This document shows, piece by piece, positions 18,280-25,876 of a stretch of DNA of 64,000 nucleotides (its first letter is position 1; the number at the start of each line of letters is the position of its first letter). This stretch comes from Chitinilyticum litopenaei DSM 21440 (GTDB lineage Bacteria; Pseudomonadota; Gammaproteobacteria; Burkholderiales; Chitinibacteraceae). Both the position numbers and the translations under genes were made by a program. The stretch lies in NCBI RefSeq assembly GCF_000428145.1, contig NZ_ATZJ01000019.1:9740-73739 (forward strand). Direction: 5' to 3'. The notes under the pieces were generated by a model, which worked only from the letters and a program-made list of their open reading frames with translations, was not told the DNA's origin and searched no databases.

Positions 18280-18819
18280 ATGCACGACACCATTACCCTG
18301 GCCGGCGGCTGCTTCTGGTGTATCGAGGCGGTATATCAGCGTATCCAAGGCGTGCATTCGCTGACATCCGGATACATGGGTGGGCATAGGCCAAACCCCA
18401 GCTATGAACAGGTATGCACCGGCGTATCCGGGCATGCCGAGGTCGTCCAGCTCGGCTTTGACAGCACACAGGTTTCGCTGGCAACGCTGCTTGACGTCTT
18501 TTTCACGATTCACGACCCGACCACGCTGAATCGGCAGGGCAATGATGTGGGCAGCCAGTACCGCTCGGGCATTTACTGGCACCGGCCCGAGCAGGAGACC
18601 GAGGTGCGTGCCGCCGTGGCGCGCTGGCAGGCCGAATTTGCCCAGCCCATTGTCACCGAGCTGTTGCCCGCCAGCCCCTTCTGGCCGGCCGAAGCCCATC
18701 ATCAGGACTACTACCGGCAACATGCCTTCCAGCCCTATTGCGCGGTGGTCATCGCCCCAAAGCTGCAGAAACTGGCAGCGCATTTCCCGGCACACCTCGC
18801 GGGTGGGGCGGAAGACTGA
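18280..18819 (+). CDS. msrA: Peptide methionine (S)-S-oxide reductase MsrA
   Basis: Repairs oxidised methionine. 179 aa with the catalytic motif GGCFWC (C11) and the family segments GYMGGHRPNPSYEQVCTG, FTIHDPTTLNRQGNDVGSQY and EAHHQDYY. The start at 18280 has CGGGAGA 7 bp upstream. The reading frame extends far upstream only because it lies antisense/out of frame to mdfA; that extension is not coding. Short form without an MsrB domain. Confidence 0.92.
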   Translation: MHDTITLAGGCFWCIEAVYQRIQGVHSLTSGYMGGHRPNPSYEQVCTGVSGHAEVVQLGFDSTQVSLATLLDVFFTIHDPTTLNRQGNDVGSQYRSGIYWHRPEQETEVRAAVARWQAEFAQPIVTELLPASPFWPAEAHHQDYYRQHAFQPYCAVVIAPKLQKLAAHFPAHLAGGAED

Positions 18820-18914
18820 GCGGCGCAGCGGCCAGCCCGGGCGTGGAAAACCGGGCAAGGCTGCACTGCGGCGCGCGCGCCAAACGCCGGGCGGGCTGTT
18901 TTGCGGCAGCCTGT

Positions 18915-18920
18915 TATAAT
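18915..18920 (+). promoter_or_regulatory. -10 hexamer (TATAAT) for dapC
   Basis: TATAAT 29 bp before the dapC ATG at 18950, leaving a leader of about 22 nt. No clear -35 at the right distance. Confidence 0.5.
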
Positions 18921-18949
18921 TGCCGTTTTCCCTGATCCGGCTCCGTTTC

Positions 18950-20158
18950 ATGTCACCGCGTCTTGCCCTGTTGCAGCCCTATCCGTTCCAGAAACTGCGC
19001 GAACTCTTTGCCGGCCTTGCACCTGCTGCTGGCCTTGCGCACATCAATTTGTCGATCGGCGAGCCCAAACACCCGACGCCGGAATTCATCAAGGACGCGC
19101 TGGTCGCCAATTTCGCCGGCCTGTCCGCCTACCCGGCCACGCAAGGTTCGGACGATTTGCGCCGCAGCATCAGCGACTGGATCGCGCAGCGCTACGGCAT
19201 TGCCGCCCCCAATCCGGCGACCGAGGTCCTGCCGGTCAACGGCAGCCGTGAAGCACTGTTCGCCTTCGCACAAGCAGTCATCAATACCGGTGTGGCACAC
19301 CAGCCGGTGGTGCTCTCGCCCAACCCCTTCTACCAGATCTATGAAGGCGCAGCATTGCTTGCCGGCGCCGAGCCCTGGTATGTGAACTGCACCGCCGAAA
19401 CCGCCTTCCAGCCCGACTGGGACAGCGTCCCCGACGAGGTGTGGGCGCGTACGCAACTCGTGTACGTGTGCAGCCCCGGCAACCCGACCGGCGCGGTCGC
19501 CAAGCTGGCCGACTGGGAACGGCTGTTTGCCCTGTCTGATCGCTACGGCTTTGTCATCGCCAGCGACGAGTGCTATTCGGAAATCTACTTTGGCGACGAA
19601 AAGCCGCTGGGCGGTCTGGAAGCCGCTGCCAAGCTTGGCCGCAGCAACGAGAGGCTGGTGATGTTTTCCTCGCTGTCCAAGCGCTCCAACGTCCCGGGCC
19701 TGCGCTCCGGTTTTGTCGCCGGTGACGCAAAGCTCCTCGAACAATTCCTGCTGTATCGCACCTACCACGGTTGCGCGATGAGTCCGACCGTGCAGGCGGC
19801 CAGCGCTGCGGCCTGGCGCGACGAGGTGCATGTCGCCGACAATCGCGCGCAGTACACGGCCAAATTCGCAGCCGTGACCGCCAAACTGGCCACCGTGCTC
19901 GATGTCTCGCTACCCGATGCCGCCTTCTACCTGTGGGCGAAAGTGCCGGGTGGTGACGATCTGGCCTTTGCGAAGCGGCTGTTCAGCGAAGCGCACATTA
20001 CCGTGCTGCCGGGCTCTTTCCTGGCCCGCGAGGCGCATGGCGTGAATCCGGGCGCAGGCTATATCCGCATTGCCCTGGTCGCGCCGCTGGCCGAATGCGT
20101 CGCGGGTGCCGAGCGCATTGTGGCGCTCTGCCAGGCGGATGTCGCCCTCAGCAATTAA
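18950..20158 (+). CDS. dapC: Succinyldiaminopimelate aminotransferase DapC
   Basis: Class I/II PLP aminotransferase, 402 aa, in the succinylase branch of lysine/meso-diaminopimelate synthesis. Family features are INLSIGEPKHPTPEFIKDAL at the N-terminus, YVCSPGNPTGAVA, the PLP Asp region SDECYSEIYF and the lysine motif FSSLSKRSNVPGLRSGF. The start MSPRLALLQPYPFQKL at 18950 follows the TATAAT. The next enzyme in use, DapD, follows 90 bp downstream, with a palindromic element in the gap. Confidence 0.9.
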   Translation: MSPRLALLQPYPFQKLRELFAGLAPAAGLAHINLSIGEPKHPTPEFIKDALVANFAGLSAYPATQGSDDLRRSISDWIAQRYGIAAPNPATEVLPVNGSREALFAFAQAVINTGVAHQPVVLSPNPFYQIYEGAALLAGAEPWYVNCTAETAFQPDWDSVPDEVWARTQLVYVCSPGNPTGAVAKLADWERLFALSDRYGFVIASDECYSEIYFGDEKPLGGLEAAAKLGRSNERLVMFSSLSKRSNVPGLRSGFVAGDAKLLEQFLLYRTYHGCAMSPTVQAASAAAWRDEVHVADNRAQYTAKFAAVTAKLATVLDVSLPDAAFYLWAKVPGGDDLAFAKRLFSEAHITVLPGSFLAREAHGVNPGAGYIRIALVAPLAECVAGAERIVALCQADVALSN

Positions 20159-20163
20159 GCCAT

Positions 20164-20208
20164 GTATCTGGCTACAGCCCATGTACATCATGGGCTGTAG
20201 CCAGATAC
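20164..20208. repeat. 45-bp palindromic intergenic element, copy 2 (perfect arms)
   Basis: The left arm GTATCTGGCTACAGCCCATG (20164-20183) and the right arm (20189-20208) are perfect 20/20 reverse complements around the loop TACAT. The element begins 6 bp after the dapC stop and ends 40 bp before dapD, so it would be transcribed inside the dapC-dapD message. Confidence 0.95.
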
Positions 20209-20248
20209 CCATCTTCATCTTGAAACCACGCCTCACAAGGACCGTGCC

Positions 20249-21070
20249 ATGAGCAATCTGCAGCAAGTCATCGAAACCGCGTTTGAAAACCGCGCCGACA
20301 TCAACCCGGGCAATGTGTCGCCGGAACTGCGCGACGCCATCAACGAAGTCATCAACGGCCTGGACAAGGGACAATACCGCGTTGCCGAAAAGCTCGACGG
20401 CAACTGGCACACGCACCAGTGGCTGAAGAAGGCCGTGCTGCTGTCCTTCCGCATCAATGACAATGTCGTAATGGCCGGTGGCTGCACGCAGTATTTCGAC
20501 AAGGTGCCGTCAAAGTTCGCCGATTACACCGAGGCCGATTTCCGCGCCGGCGGTTTCCGCGTGGTGCCCAATGCCATCGCCCGCCGCGGCTCCTACATTG
20601 CCAAGAACGTCGTGCTGATGCCGTCCTATGTCAACATCGGCGCCTTTGTCGATGAAGGCACCATGGTCGACACCTGGGCGACCGTGGGCTCCTGCGCACA
20701 GATCGGCAAGAACGTGCATCTCTCCGGCGGCGTCGGCATCGGCGGCGTACTCGAGCCGCTGCAGGCCGGCCCGACCATCATTGAAGACAACTGCTTCATC
20801 GGCGCCCGCTCGGAAGTCGTCGAAGGCGTGATCGTCGAGGAAGGCTCGGTAATCTCGATGGGCGTGTACATCGGCCAGTCCACCCGCATCTACGACCGCG
20901 AAACCGGCGAAGTGAGCTACGGTCGCATCCCGGCCGGCTCGGTGGTGGTCTCCGGCAACCTGCCGTCCGCTGATGGCAGCTACAGCCTCTACTGCGCCGT
21001 GATCGTGAAGAAGGTTGACGCCAAGACCCGCAGCAAGGTCGGCATCAACGAACTGCTGCGCGGCATTTAA
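20249..21070 (+). CDS. dapD: Tetrahydrodipicolinate N-succinyltransferase DapD
   Basis: Transfers succinyl from succinyl-CoA to tetrahydrodipicolinate; trimeric left-handed beta-helix enzyme, 273 aa, the normal length. Hexapeptide-repeat segments run through [40 protein letters not shown] and [20 protein letters not shown]. It follows dapC, so both succinylase-branch steps are coupled. An intrinsic terminator closes the unit. Confidence 0.95.
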   Translation: MSNLQQVIETAFENRADINPGNVSPELRDAINEVINGLDKGQYRVAEKLDGNWHTHQWLKKAVLLSFRINDNVVMAGGCTQYFDKVPSKFADYTEADFRAGGFRVVPNAIARRGSYIAKNVVLMPSYVNIGAFVDEGTMVDTWATVGSCAQIGKNVHLSGGVGIGGVLEPLQAGPTIIEDNCFIGARSEVVEGVIVEEGSVISMGVYIGQSTRIYDRETGEVSYGRIPAGSVVVSGNLPSADGSYSLYCAVIVKKVDAKTRSKVGINELLRGI

Positions 21071-21080
21071 GCAGCAATAG

Positions 21081-21125
21081 GTATATGGCCACAGCCCTTT
21101 TCATAAAAGGGCTGCAAGGCAATAC
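21081..21125. repeat. 45-bp palindromic intergenic element, copy 3
   Basis: Left arm GTATATGGCCACAGCCCTTT (21081-21100), loop TCATA, right arm AAAGGGCTGCAAGGCAATAC (21106-21125), then CCA. It lies 11 bp after the dapD stop and just ahead of the dapD terminator. Confidence 0.92.
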
Positions 21126-21130
21126 CCAAA

Positions 21131-21159
21131 GGCCCGGCCATGCGCCGGGCCTTGTTTTT
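21131..21159 (+). terminator. Intrinsic terminator after dapD
   Basis: Stem GGCCCGGC / GCCGGGCC (21131-21138, 21144-21151), loop CATGC, then TTGTTTTT. Classic rho-independent form. Confidence 0.9.
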
Positions 21160-21187
21160 GCCCAAGGTGCCGGCACGCGCGACGCAT

Positions 21188-21275
21188 AAAAAAAACCCGG
21201 GTCGCCAAGCGAACCGGGTTACCAACTACATCTACAAAGGAGAAACTAATCAGAACACCACGACGGCATCCCAAC
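21188..21275 (-). ncRNA. Predicted small RNA with its own promoter and terminator
   Basis: On the minus strand a consensus promoter (21282-21310) is followed about 80 nt later by an intrinsic terminator: AACCCGG (21214-21220 read on minus) pairs with CCGGGTT (21194-21200), ending in eight T (complement of the A-run 21188-21195). No gene lies between promoter and terminator on that strand apart from a 7-codon frame. The transcript of about 88 nt holds UUUCUCCUUUG, complementary to Shine-Dalgarno sequences. Predicted from sequence only; I do not recognise a known RNA family. Confidence 0.55.
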
Positions 21276-21281
21276 GTAGGT

Positions 21282-21310
21282 AATTTACCTTACAAGGCAA
21301 ATTTTGTCAA
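21282..21310 (-). promoter_or_regulatory. Strong sigma-70 promoter for the minus-strand small RNA
   Basis: Read on the minus strand: TTGACA (21305-21310), a 17-bp spacer, TAAATT (21282-21287). This is the best -35/-10 pair seen in the window. The predicted start is near 21275. Confidence 0.65.
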
Positions 21311-21380
21311 ACGGATCAATGCATTAACGTTTGCTAATGCCCTGCAGTTGCCTGGCGGCCACCCGCTTGCGCCGCGGAGG

Positions 21381-21386
21381 TATAAT
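21381..21386 (+). promoter_or_regulatory. -10 hexamer (TATAAT)
   Basis: TATAAT preceded by GGAGG and followed by GCGCGGC, 31 bp before the ATG at 21417. It gives a leader of about 24 nt. It is divergent from the small-RNA promoter 70 bp away. Confidence 0.5.
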
Positions 21387-21416
21387 GCGCGGCATTGCCA
21401 ATCCGTGTGTGCCGCC

Positions 21417-22502
21417 ATGTACCTGCCCGACCCGCGCCAATATCCCCGCGTCAACCCCAGCAATCCGGTCATCCGTGCCCTGATGAGCTTTCTTACCGAG
21501 AAGGATGCCGCACTGCGTGCCGGCAAACGCCAGCAACTGGCGGATCTGCTCGACGAACTGCTGCTCAGCCGTGACCATCCCGCCCTGAATGCCGCGCTGA
21601 CTCAAGCACCCTCGCAGGATGCCTGGTTAAGCCTGTGGGATCTGCTGCTGGAACGCGTCGAAGGCCCGGCCAGCACCGGCGCGGCCGCCCTGCCCTTTGC
21701 CATTCCGCTGATACTGGTTGCCGGCAGCAAGAACGACATCACGCTGGCCGACCACCTCGATGCCAATGCCGTGCAGGCCATCCTGCGCGAGCAGGGTCTC
21801 TTGCGCGCCGATGCGGTGATTACCCTGTCCGGGGCACTGGTGCACGCCGACACGCTGGCCGCCATCAATCCTGCCCAGCTGCGCCAGTGGCGCGACAACC
21901 ATGACGCCAGCCAGCCGCTGCCGGCTGATTTGCCCGCCACCGCGCTGACTTTCAAGAACGAAGGGGTCTTTCTGCGCTACCTGGTCGGCGTGGTACGCCA
22001 GGAGGCCGGTGCCGAACCTGCGCTGCGTCTGGGTGGTCAGGTCGGCAACTGGGCCAATGCGCTTGCCAAGCTGGTGGGGGACACGCTGGCGCAGGACGGC
22101 CTGACGCTGTTTCCGATTCCGCGGGCACCGCAGGGCCTGCTCGCCGCCCAGGATGGCGCGCGCCAGACCCAGCTGGAAATCCGCCTGCAGGTTGCCGCCA
22201 GCAACGCCTTGCGCAGCATCCGCAGCAAGGGACGCACACCGGTGGTCTGCATCGCCAGCCACGAGCCGGCGGAAGTGCGCATCAGCTTTTCGGCGCAAGA
22301 AGACAGCGAACGCTGGGAAGGCTATGTCTGGCCACTGGCGCCGGGCGACCGCGTCGAAGCCATCCAGCAGTATGCGCTCGAGCTGTTCCAGGAATGCCAG
22401 GTCAGCGATGTGCGCCTGATCGAGGGCGTACAGCCGGACAAGGACGTTGACGGCCTGCCCTTCTTCGTCACCGCACACAACGCCGCACAATCACTGCAAT
22501 AA
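21417..22502 (+). CDS. Conserved protein of unknown function, 361 aa
   Basis: Soluble, no signal peptide, no membrane segments, no motif I recognise. The N-terminus MYLPDPRQYPRVNPSNPVIR is followed by a helical region and a mid-region rich in Asp/Ala; the C-terminal 60 residues (GYVWPLAPGDRVEAIQQYAL) look like a compact alpha/beta domain. The start at 21417 follows the TATAAT. It leads a same-strand group (ferredoxin, hydrolase, membrane protein) with gaps of 17, 2 and 10 bp, so it is probably the first gene of that operon. Confidence 0.7.
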   Translation: MYLPDPRQYPRVNPSNPVIRALMSFLTEKDAALRAGKRQQLADLLDELLLSRDHPALNAALTQAPSQDAWLSLWDLLLERVEGPASTGAAALPFAIPLILVAGSKNDITLADHLDANAVQAILREQGLLRADAVITLSGALVHADTLAAINPAQLRQWRDNHDASQPLPADLPATALTFKNEGVFLRYLVGVVRQEAGAEPALRLGGQVGNWANALAKLVGDTLAQDGLTLFPIPRAPQGLLAAQDGARQTQLEIRLQVAASNALRSIRSKGRTPVVCIASHEPAEVRISFSAQEDSERWEGYVWPLAPGDRVEAIQQYALELFQECQVSDVRLIEGVQPDKDVDGLPFFVTAHNAAQSLQ

Positions 22503-22519
22503 GCCGCCGGAGCCCGAGC

Positions 22520-22828
22520 ATGAGTTACTTCAAATACCACGTTTTTTTCTGTCAGAACCAGCGCGCCGAGGGCGAATCCTGCTGCAACAATTGCGGGGCA
22601 AGCACGATGCAGGCCTATGCCAAGGATCGTGTGAAGGCCCTCGGCCTCAACGGCACGGGCAAGGTGCGCGTCAACAAGGCTGGCTGCCTGGATCGTTGCG
22701 ACGATGGCCCGGTGCTGGTGATTTACCCGGAAGAAACCTGGTACACCTATGTGGACAAGGATGACATCGACGAAATCATCGACCGTCACCTCGTCAAGGG
22801 TGAAGTCGTCGAGCGGCTGAAGGTGTAG
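22520..22828 (+). CDS. Thioredoxin-like 2Fe-2S ferredoxin
   Basis: A 102-aa protein of the thioredoxin-fold (Shethna/FeSII-like) ferredoxins. The cysteines that can bind the cluster are C11, C21, C22, C25, C56 and C60, in FFCQNQ, SCCNNCG and NKAGCLDRCDDGP. The C-terminal WYTYVDKDDIDEIIDRHLVK is typical of the family. Start ATG 22520 with GGAG upstream. It is probably co-transcribed with the flanking genes; electron partner unknown. Confidence 0.82.
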   Translation: MSYFKYHVFFCQNQRAEGESCCNNCGASTMQAYAKDRVKALGLNGTGKVRVNKAGCLDRCDDGPVLVIYPEETWYTYVDKDDIDEIIDRHLVKGEVVERLKV

Positions 22829-22830
22829 GC

Positions 22831-23469
22831 ATGAGTGGCGTTCGCAAGGCTCCCAGTTTCGAACTGATCCACATCCACGGCCCGGCCGGTCTGCTGGAAT
22901 GCCAGCGCCTGCCCTCCGCGCTGGACGCGACGGTCGGCATCGCGCTGGTGGCGCACCCCAACCCGACCGAGGGTGGCACCTTCAACAACAAGATCGTGCA
23001 CACGCTGGCCAAGACGCTCTCGCGCATGGGCTATGTGGCGTACTGCCCGAATCTGCGCGGCGTGGGCAAATCCGAGGGCACGCACAGCCGTGGCGAATTC
23101 GAACCGGATGACATGGCTGCCGTGCTGGCACATGCGCGCGCGGAACATCCGCAGCTGCAGCGCCTGACGCTGGCCGGCTTCTCCTTCGGTACGCTGGTGC
23201 AAAGCCGGCTGCGCCAGCGCCTGGCCGATCAGGAAGTAGAGAGCATGATTCTGGTCGGCCCGGCAATCAGCCGCTACGACTTCCCTGCGGTGCCGGCCGA
23301 CACCCTGGTCATCCATGGCGAAGAAGACGAAGTGATCGCGCTCCAGGCCGTGCTGGACTGGGCGCGACCACAGGATCTGCCAGTGGTCGTGACGCCCGGC
23401 GTCGGCCACTTCTTCCATGGCAAGCTGCCACTGCTGGCAGATCTGGTGAGCCGTTTCTGGCGGCCCTGA
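22831..23469 (+). CDS. Alpha/beta-hydrolase family protein
   Basis: A 212-aa hydrolase with the nucleophile elbow GFSFGTLVQ, an acid in HGEEDEVI and a terminal His in GVGHFFHG, completing a Ser-Asp-His triad. The N-terminal part (VAHPNPTEGGTFNNKIVHTL) matches small intracellular hydrolases sometimes annotated as dienelactone-hydrolase-like. It starts 2 bp after the ferredoxin stop, so the two are coupled. Substrate unknown. Confidence 0.8.
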   Translation: MSGVRKAPSFELIHIHGPAGLLECQRLPSALDATVGIALVAHPNPTEGGTFNNKIVHTLAKTLSRMGYVAYCPNLRGVGKSEGTHSRGEFEPDDMAAVLAHARAEHPQLQRLTLAGFSFGTLVQSRLRQRLADQEVESMILVGPAISRYDFPAVPADTLVIHGEEDEVIALQAVLDWARPQDLPVVVTPGVGHFFHGKLPLLADLVSRFWRP

Positions 23470-23479
23470 GCACCGACCG

Positions 23480-24142
23480 ATGAATCTGCTGGCGGCGCAC
23501 TTCCCCGATTGGCTGCTGTGGCTGGGCAACGGGCTTGCCATCGTGCTGCTGCTGCGTGCGGCCTTGCAGATTCCCTGGTTTGCCCTGTCGCAGGCAGCGC
23601 TGACCGGCTGGTTCGGCGCCACCACGCTGATCCTGCTGCTCTGGCAGCTGCGCACCGGCATCATGCCCGGCGTGAGTTTTCACCTGCTGGGCGCCAGCGC
23701 GCTGGCGCTGATTGCCGGTGCGCCGCGCGCCATGCTCGGCATGGCCGTCATCGTGCTGGCAGACACAAGCCAGGGGCATGGCGATTTTGCCGCGGCGGGC
23801 TTGAGCTGGCTGCTGAGCGCCTGGCTGCCCATCCTGCTGACCAGCACGGCGCTCAGGCTGGCCGTGCGCCATCTGCCCCAGCATTTTTTCATTTATATCT
23901 TTGTCAACTGCTTTGCCGTCAGCGCACTGGGCATGTGGCTGGCTGGTCTGGCCACCTGCAGCCTGCTGACACTGGTGGCGGCACATCCCGGCAGCGACCT
24001 TTTTGCGGAGCAGTTTCCCTTCTATTTTCTGCTTGGTTTTCCCGAGGCCTTTACCACCGGACTCAACCTGACCATGCTGGTGATCTGGCGGCCGCAATGG
24101 GTTGTCACATTCTCGGACGCCATGTATCTGCACCGGAAGTAA
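23480..24142 (+). CDS. Integral membrane protein resembling CbiM-type energy-coupling permeases
   Basis: A 220-aa protein with about six hydrophobic helices (LWLGNGLAIVLLLRAALQIP, TLILLLWQLRTGIMPGVSFH, FIYIFVNCFAVSALGMWLAG). The motif GVSFHLLGASALALIAGAPR and the closing GFPEAFTTGLNLTMLVIWRP resemble the S/M components of cobalt/nickel ECF transporters, but no ATPase or CbiQ partner is adjacent. It ends the small operon begun at 21417. Function is inferred weakly. Confidence 0.6.
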   Translation: MNLLAAHFPDWLLWLGNGLAIVLLLRAALQIPWFALSQAALTGWFGATTLILLLWQLRTGIMPGVSFHLLGASALALIAGAPRAMLGMAVIVLADTSQGHGDFAAAGLSWLLSAWLPILLTSTALRLAVRHLPQHFFIYIFVNCFAVSALGMWLAGLATCSLLTLVAAHPGSDLFAEQFPFYFLLGFPEAFTTGLNLTMLVIWRPQWVVTFSDAMYLHRK

Positions 24143-24256
24143 GCGCGCCAGCCACACGCAAGCCCGGGATACAGGCAGCGCACAACAGATCATGCCATTT
24201 GCTTGCCCAAAAGCCCCAAGATGCCTACATTGCAGAGCAGAGCCACGGGGAGTTTC

Positions 24257-25792
24257 ATGAACAGTATTCGGCAGCACCTGAACATTTTGCTTGTCTGCGT
24301 CGTGACCGCAGCGCTGACACTTTCAGGAGCGGTGACTTACTGGCGGGCCGAGCGCGATCTGCGCAGCCAGATGAACCTGTCCATCCAGTCGCTGCAAAAC
24401 CGCCTGCAGACGGTGCTGCCCAACCTGATCTGGAATTTCGACGACGAGCAGCTGGCCAAGGTGCTCGACGCCGAAATGAGCCTGCCCTACGTCAGCAGCA
24501 TCGAGGTCTACAACAACGATGAAATCCTTGCCGGTCGCATCAAGACCGGAGGCCAGATCACCCCGACCCAGCGCAAGACCCCCAGCCAGGATGGCAACAC
24601 CATCACGTTTCCGGTTTTTTATGCCGGCAATCCCCAGCCACTGGGCAAGGTGAGCGTCAACATCACCGATGCACCGGTTCAGGCCGCCCTGGGTCAGCAG
24701 ATCGTCGAGCGCATCGTGGAAATCATTCTGCTCGACATCCTGCTGCTGCTGGCGCTCAGCCACACGGTCAGCATTGCCATCATGCGCCCGCTCAACCAGC
24801 TGCGTGATCGCCTCAATCAGGCTGCCGAACAGAAAGACCACATCCAGGACCTGCAAGACATCCGCTATGCCGAATTCGCCGACGTCATGACCGGCTTCAA
24901 CCGCATCGCGCAGCGGCTGATGGCCGACATCTCCGAGCGCAGCCACGCCGAAGCGGAAATGCGCCAGGCCAAGGACAACGCCGAAACAGCCTACCGGCAG
25001 CTGAAAGACGCCCAGAATTCGCTGGTGCAGTCCGAGAAAATGGCTTCGCTGGGCAATCTGGTCGCCGGGGTCGCTCACGAAATCAATACCCCCGTTGGCG
25101 TCATCGTCACCTCGGCGTCGGTGCTCGTCGATGAAACGCGCAATTTCCGCCTGGCACTGGAAAGCAATGCGCTGAAAAAATCCGAAGTGATCCAGTACGG
25201 CAGCGTGGCCGAACAATCGGCCAACCTGATTCTCGCCAATGCCGAACGGGCGGCGCAACTGATCCAGAGTTTCAAGCGCGTCGCCGTCGACCAGACTTCC
25301 GAAGCCCGGCGCGAATTTGATCTGCGCGACTATCTGGAAGAAATCATCACCAGTCTCAAGCCCACACTGAAGCATTCGGCCATCCAGATCAGCAGCAATT
25401 GCCCGCAAGGCATACGCATGGACAGCTACCCGGGCGCGCTGTCGCAGATCATCACCAACTTTCTCACCAATGCGATGGCGCACGCCTTCGAACCGGGACA
25501 GACCGGGCATATCCGCATTGCAGCCGAAGAAGAAGGCAATATGGTCACGCTGTCGTTCAGCGATGACGGCAAGGGCATCCCGGCCGAATTGCTGCCGCGC
25601 ATTTTCGACCCCTTCTTTACGACCAAACGCGGCAGCGGCGGCAGCGGACTGGGGCTCAACATTGTCTACAATCTGGTCACGCAGACACTGGGCGGGAATA
25701 TCTTCGTCAATTCCCAGTCCGGCATGGGCACGAGTTTCGTCGTGTGCATCCCCAAGATGGGTCCTCAGCTCGACAGCGGCGCGGGTGAATAA
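24257..25792 (+). CDS. Sensor histidine kinase, two-helix periplasmic-sensor type
   Basis: Membrane kinase of 511 aa. An N-terminal helix (LNILLVCVVTAALTLSGAVT), a periplasmic domain of about 120 residues, a second helix (IVEIILLDILLLLALSHTVS), a HAMP-like segment and a coiled stretch lead to the catalytic core. The phosphorylation site is VAGVAHEINTPVGVIV (H274). ATPase motifs are NFLTNAMAHAF, DDGKGIPAELL and KRGSGGSGLGLNIVYNLVTQ. The start at 24257 has a GGGGAG site. The core, including SFKRVAVDQTSEARR, closely matches the kinase at 13422. No response regulator is adjacent. Confidence 0.85.
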   Translation: MNSIRQHLNILLVCVVTAALTLSGAVTYWRAERDLRSQMNLSIQSLQNRLQTVLPNLIWNFDDEQLAKVLDAEMSLPYVSSIEVYNNDEILAGRIKTGGQITPTQRKTPSQDGNTITFPVFYAGNPQPLGKVSVNITDAPVQAALGQQIVERIVEIILLDILLLLALSHTVSIAIMRPLNQLRDRLNQAAEQKDHIQDLQDIRYAEFADVMTGFNRIAQRLMADISERSHAEAEMRQAKDNAETAYRQLKDAQNSLVQSEKMASLGNLVAGVAHEINTPVGVIVTSASVLVDETRNFRLALESNALKKSEVIQYGSVAEQSANLILANAERAAQLIQSFKRVAVDQTSEARREFDLRDYLEEIITSLKPTLKHSAIQISSNCPQGIRMDSYPGALSQIITNFLTNAMAHAFEPGQTGHIRIAAEEEGNMVTLSFSDDGKGIPAELLPRIFDPFFTTKRGSGGSGLGLNIVYNLVTQTLGGNIFVNSQSGMGTSFVVCIPKMGPQLDSGAGE

Positions 25793-25876
25793 GCGGCGGC
25801 CTGGATCGCAGCGCTGATGCCCGCCTCGACCGCTTAGGGTATCCTTGCCGGTTTTGCGCCTCACCCTCTTCCCGCC

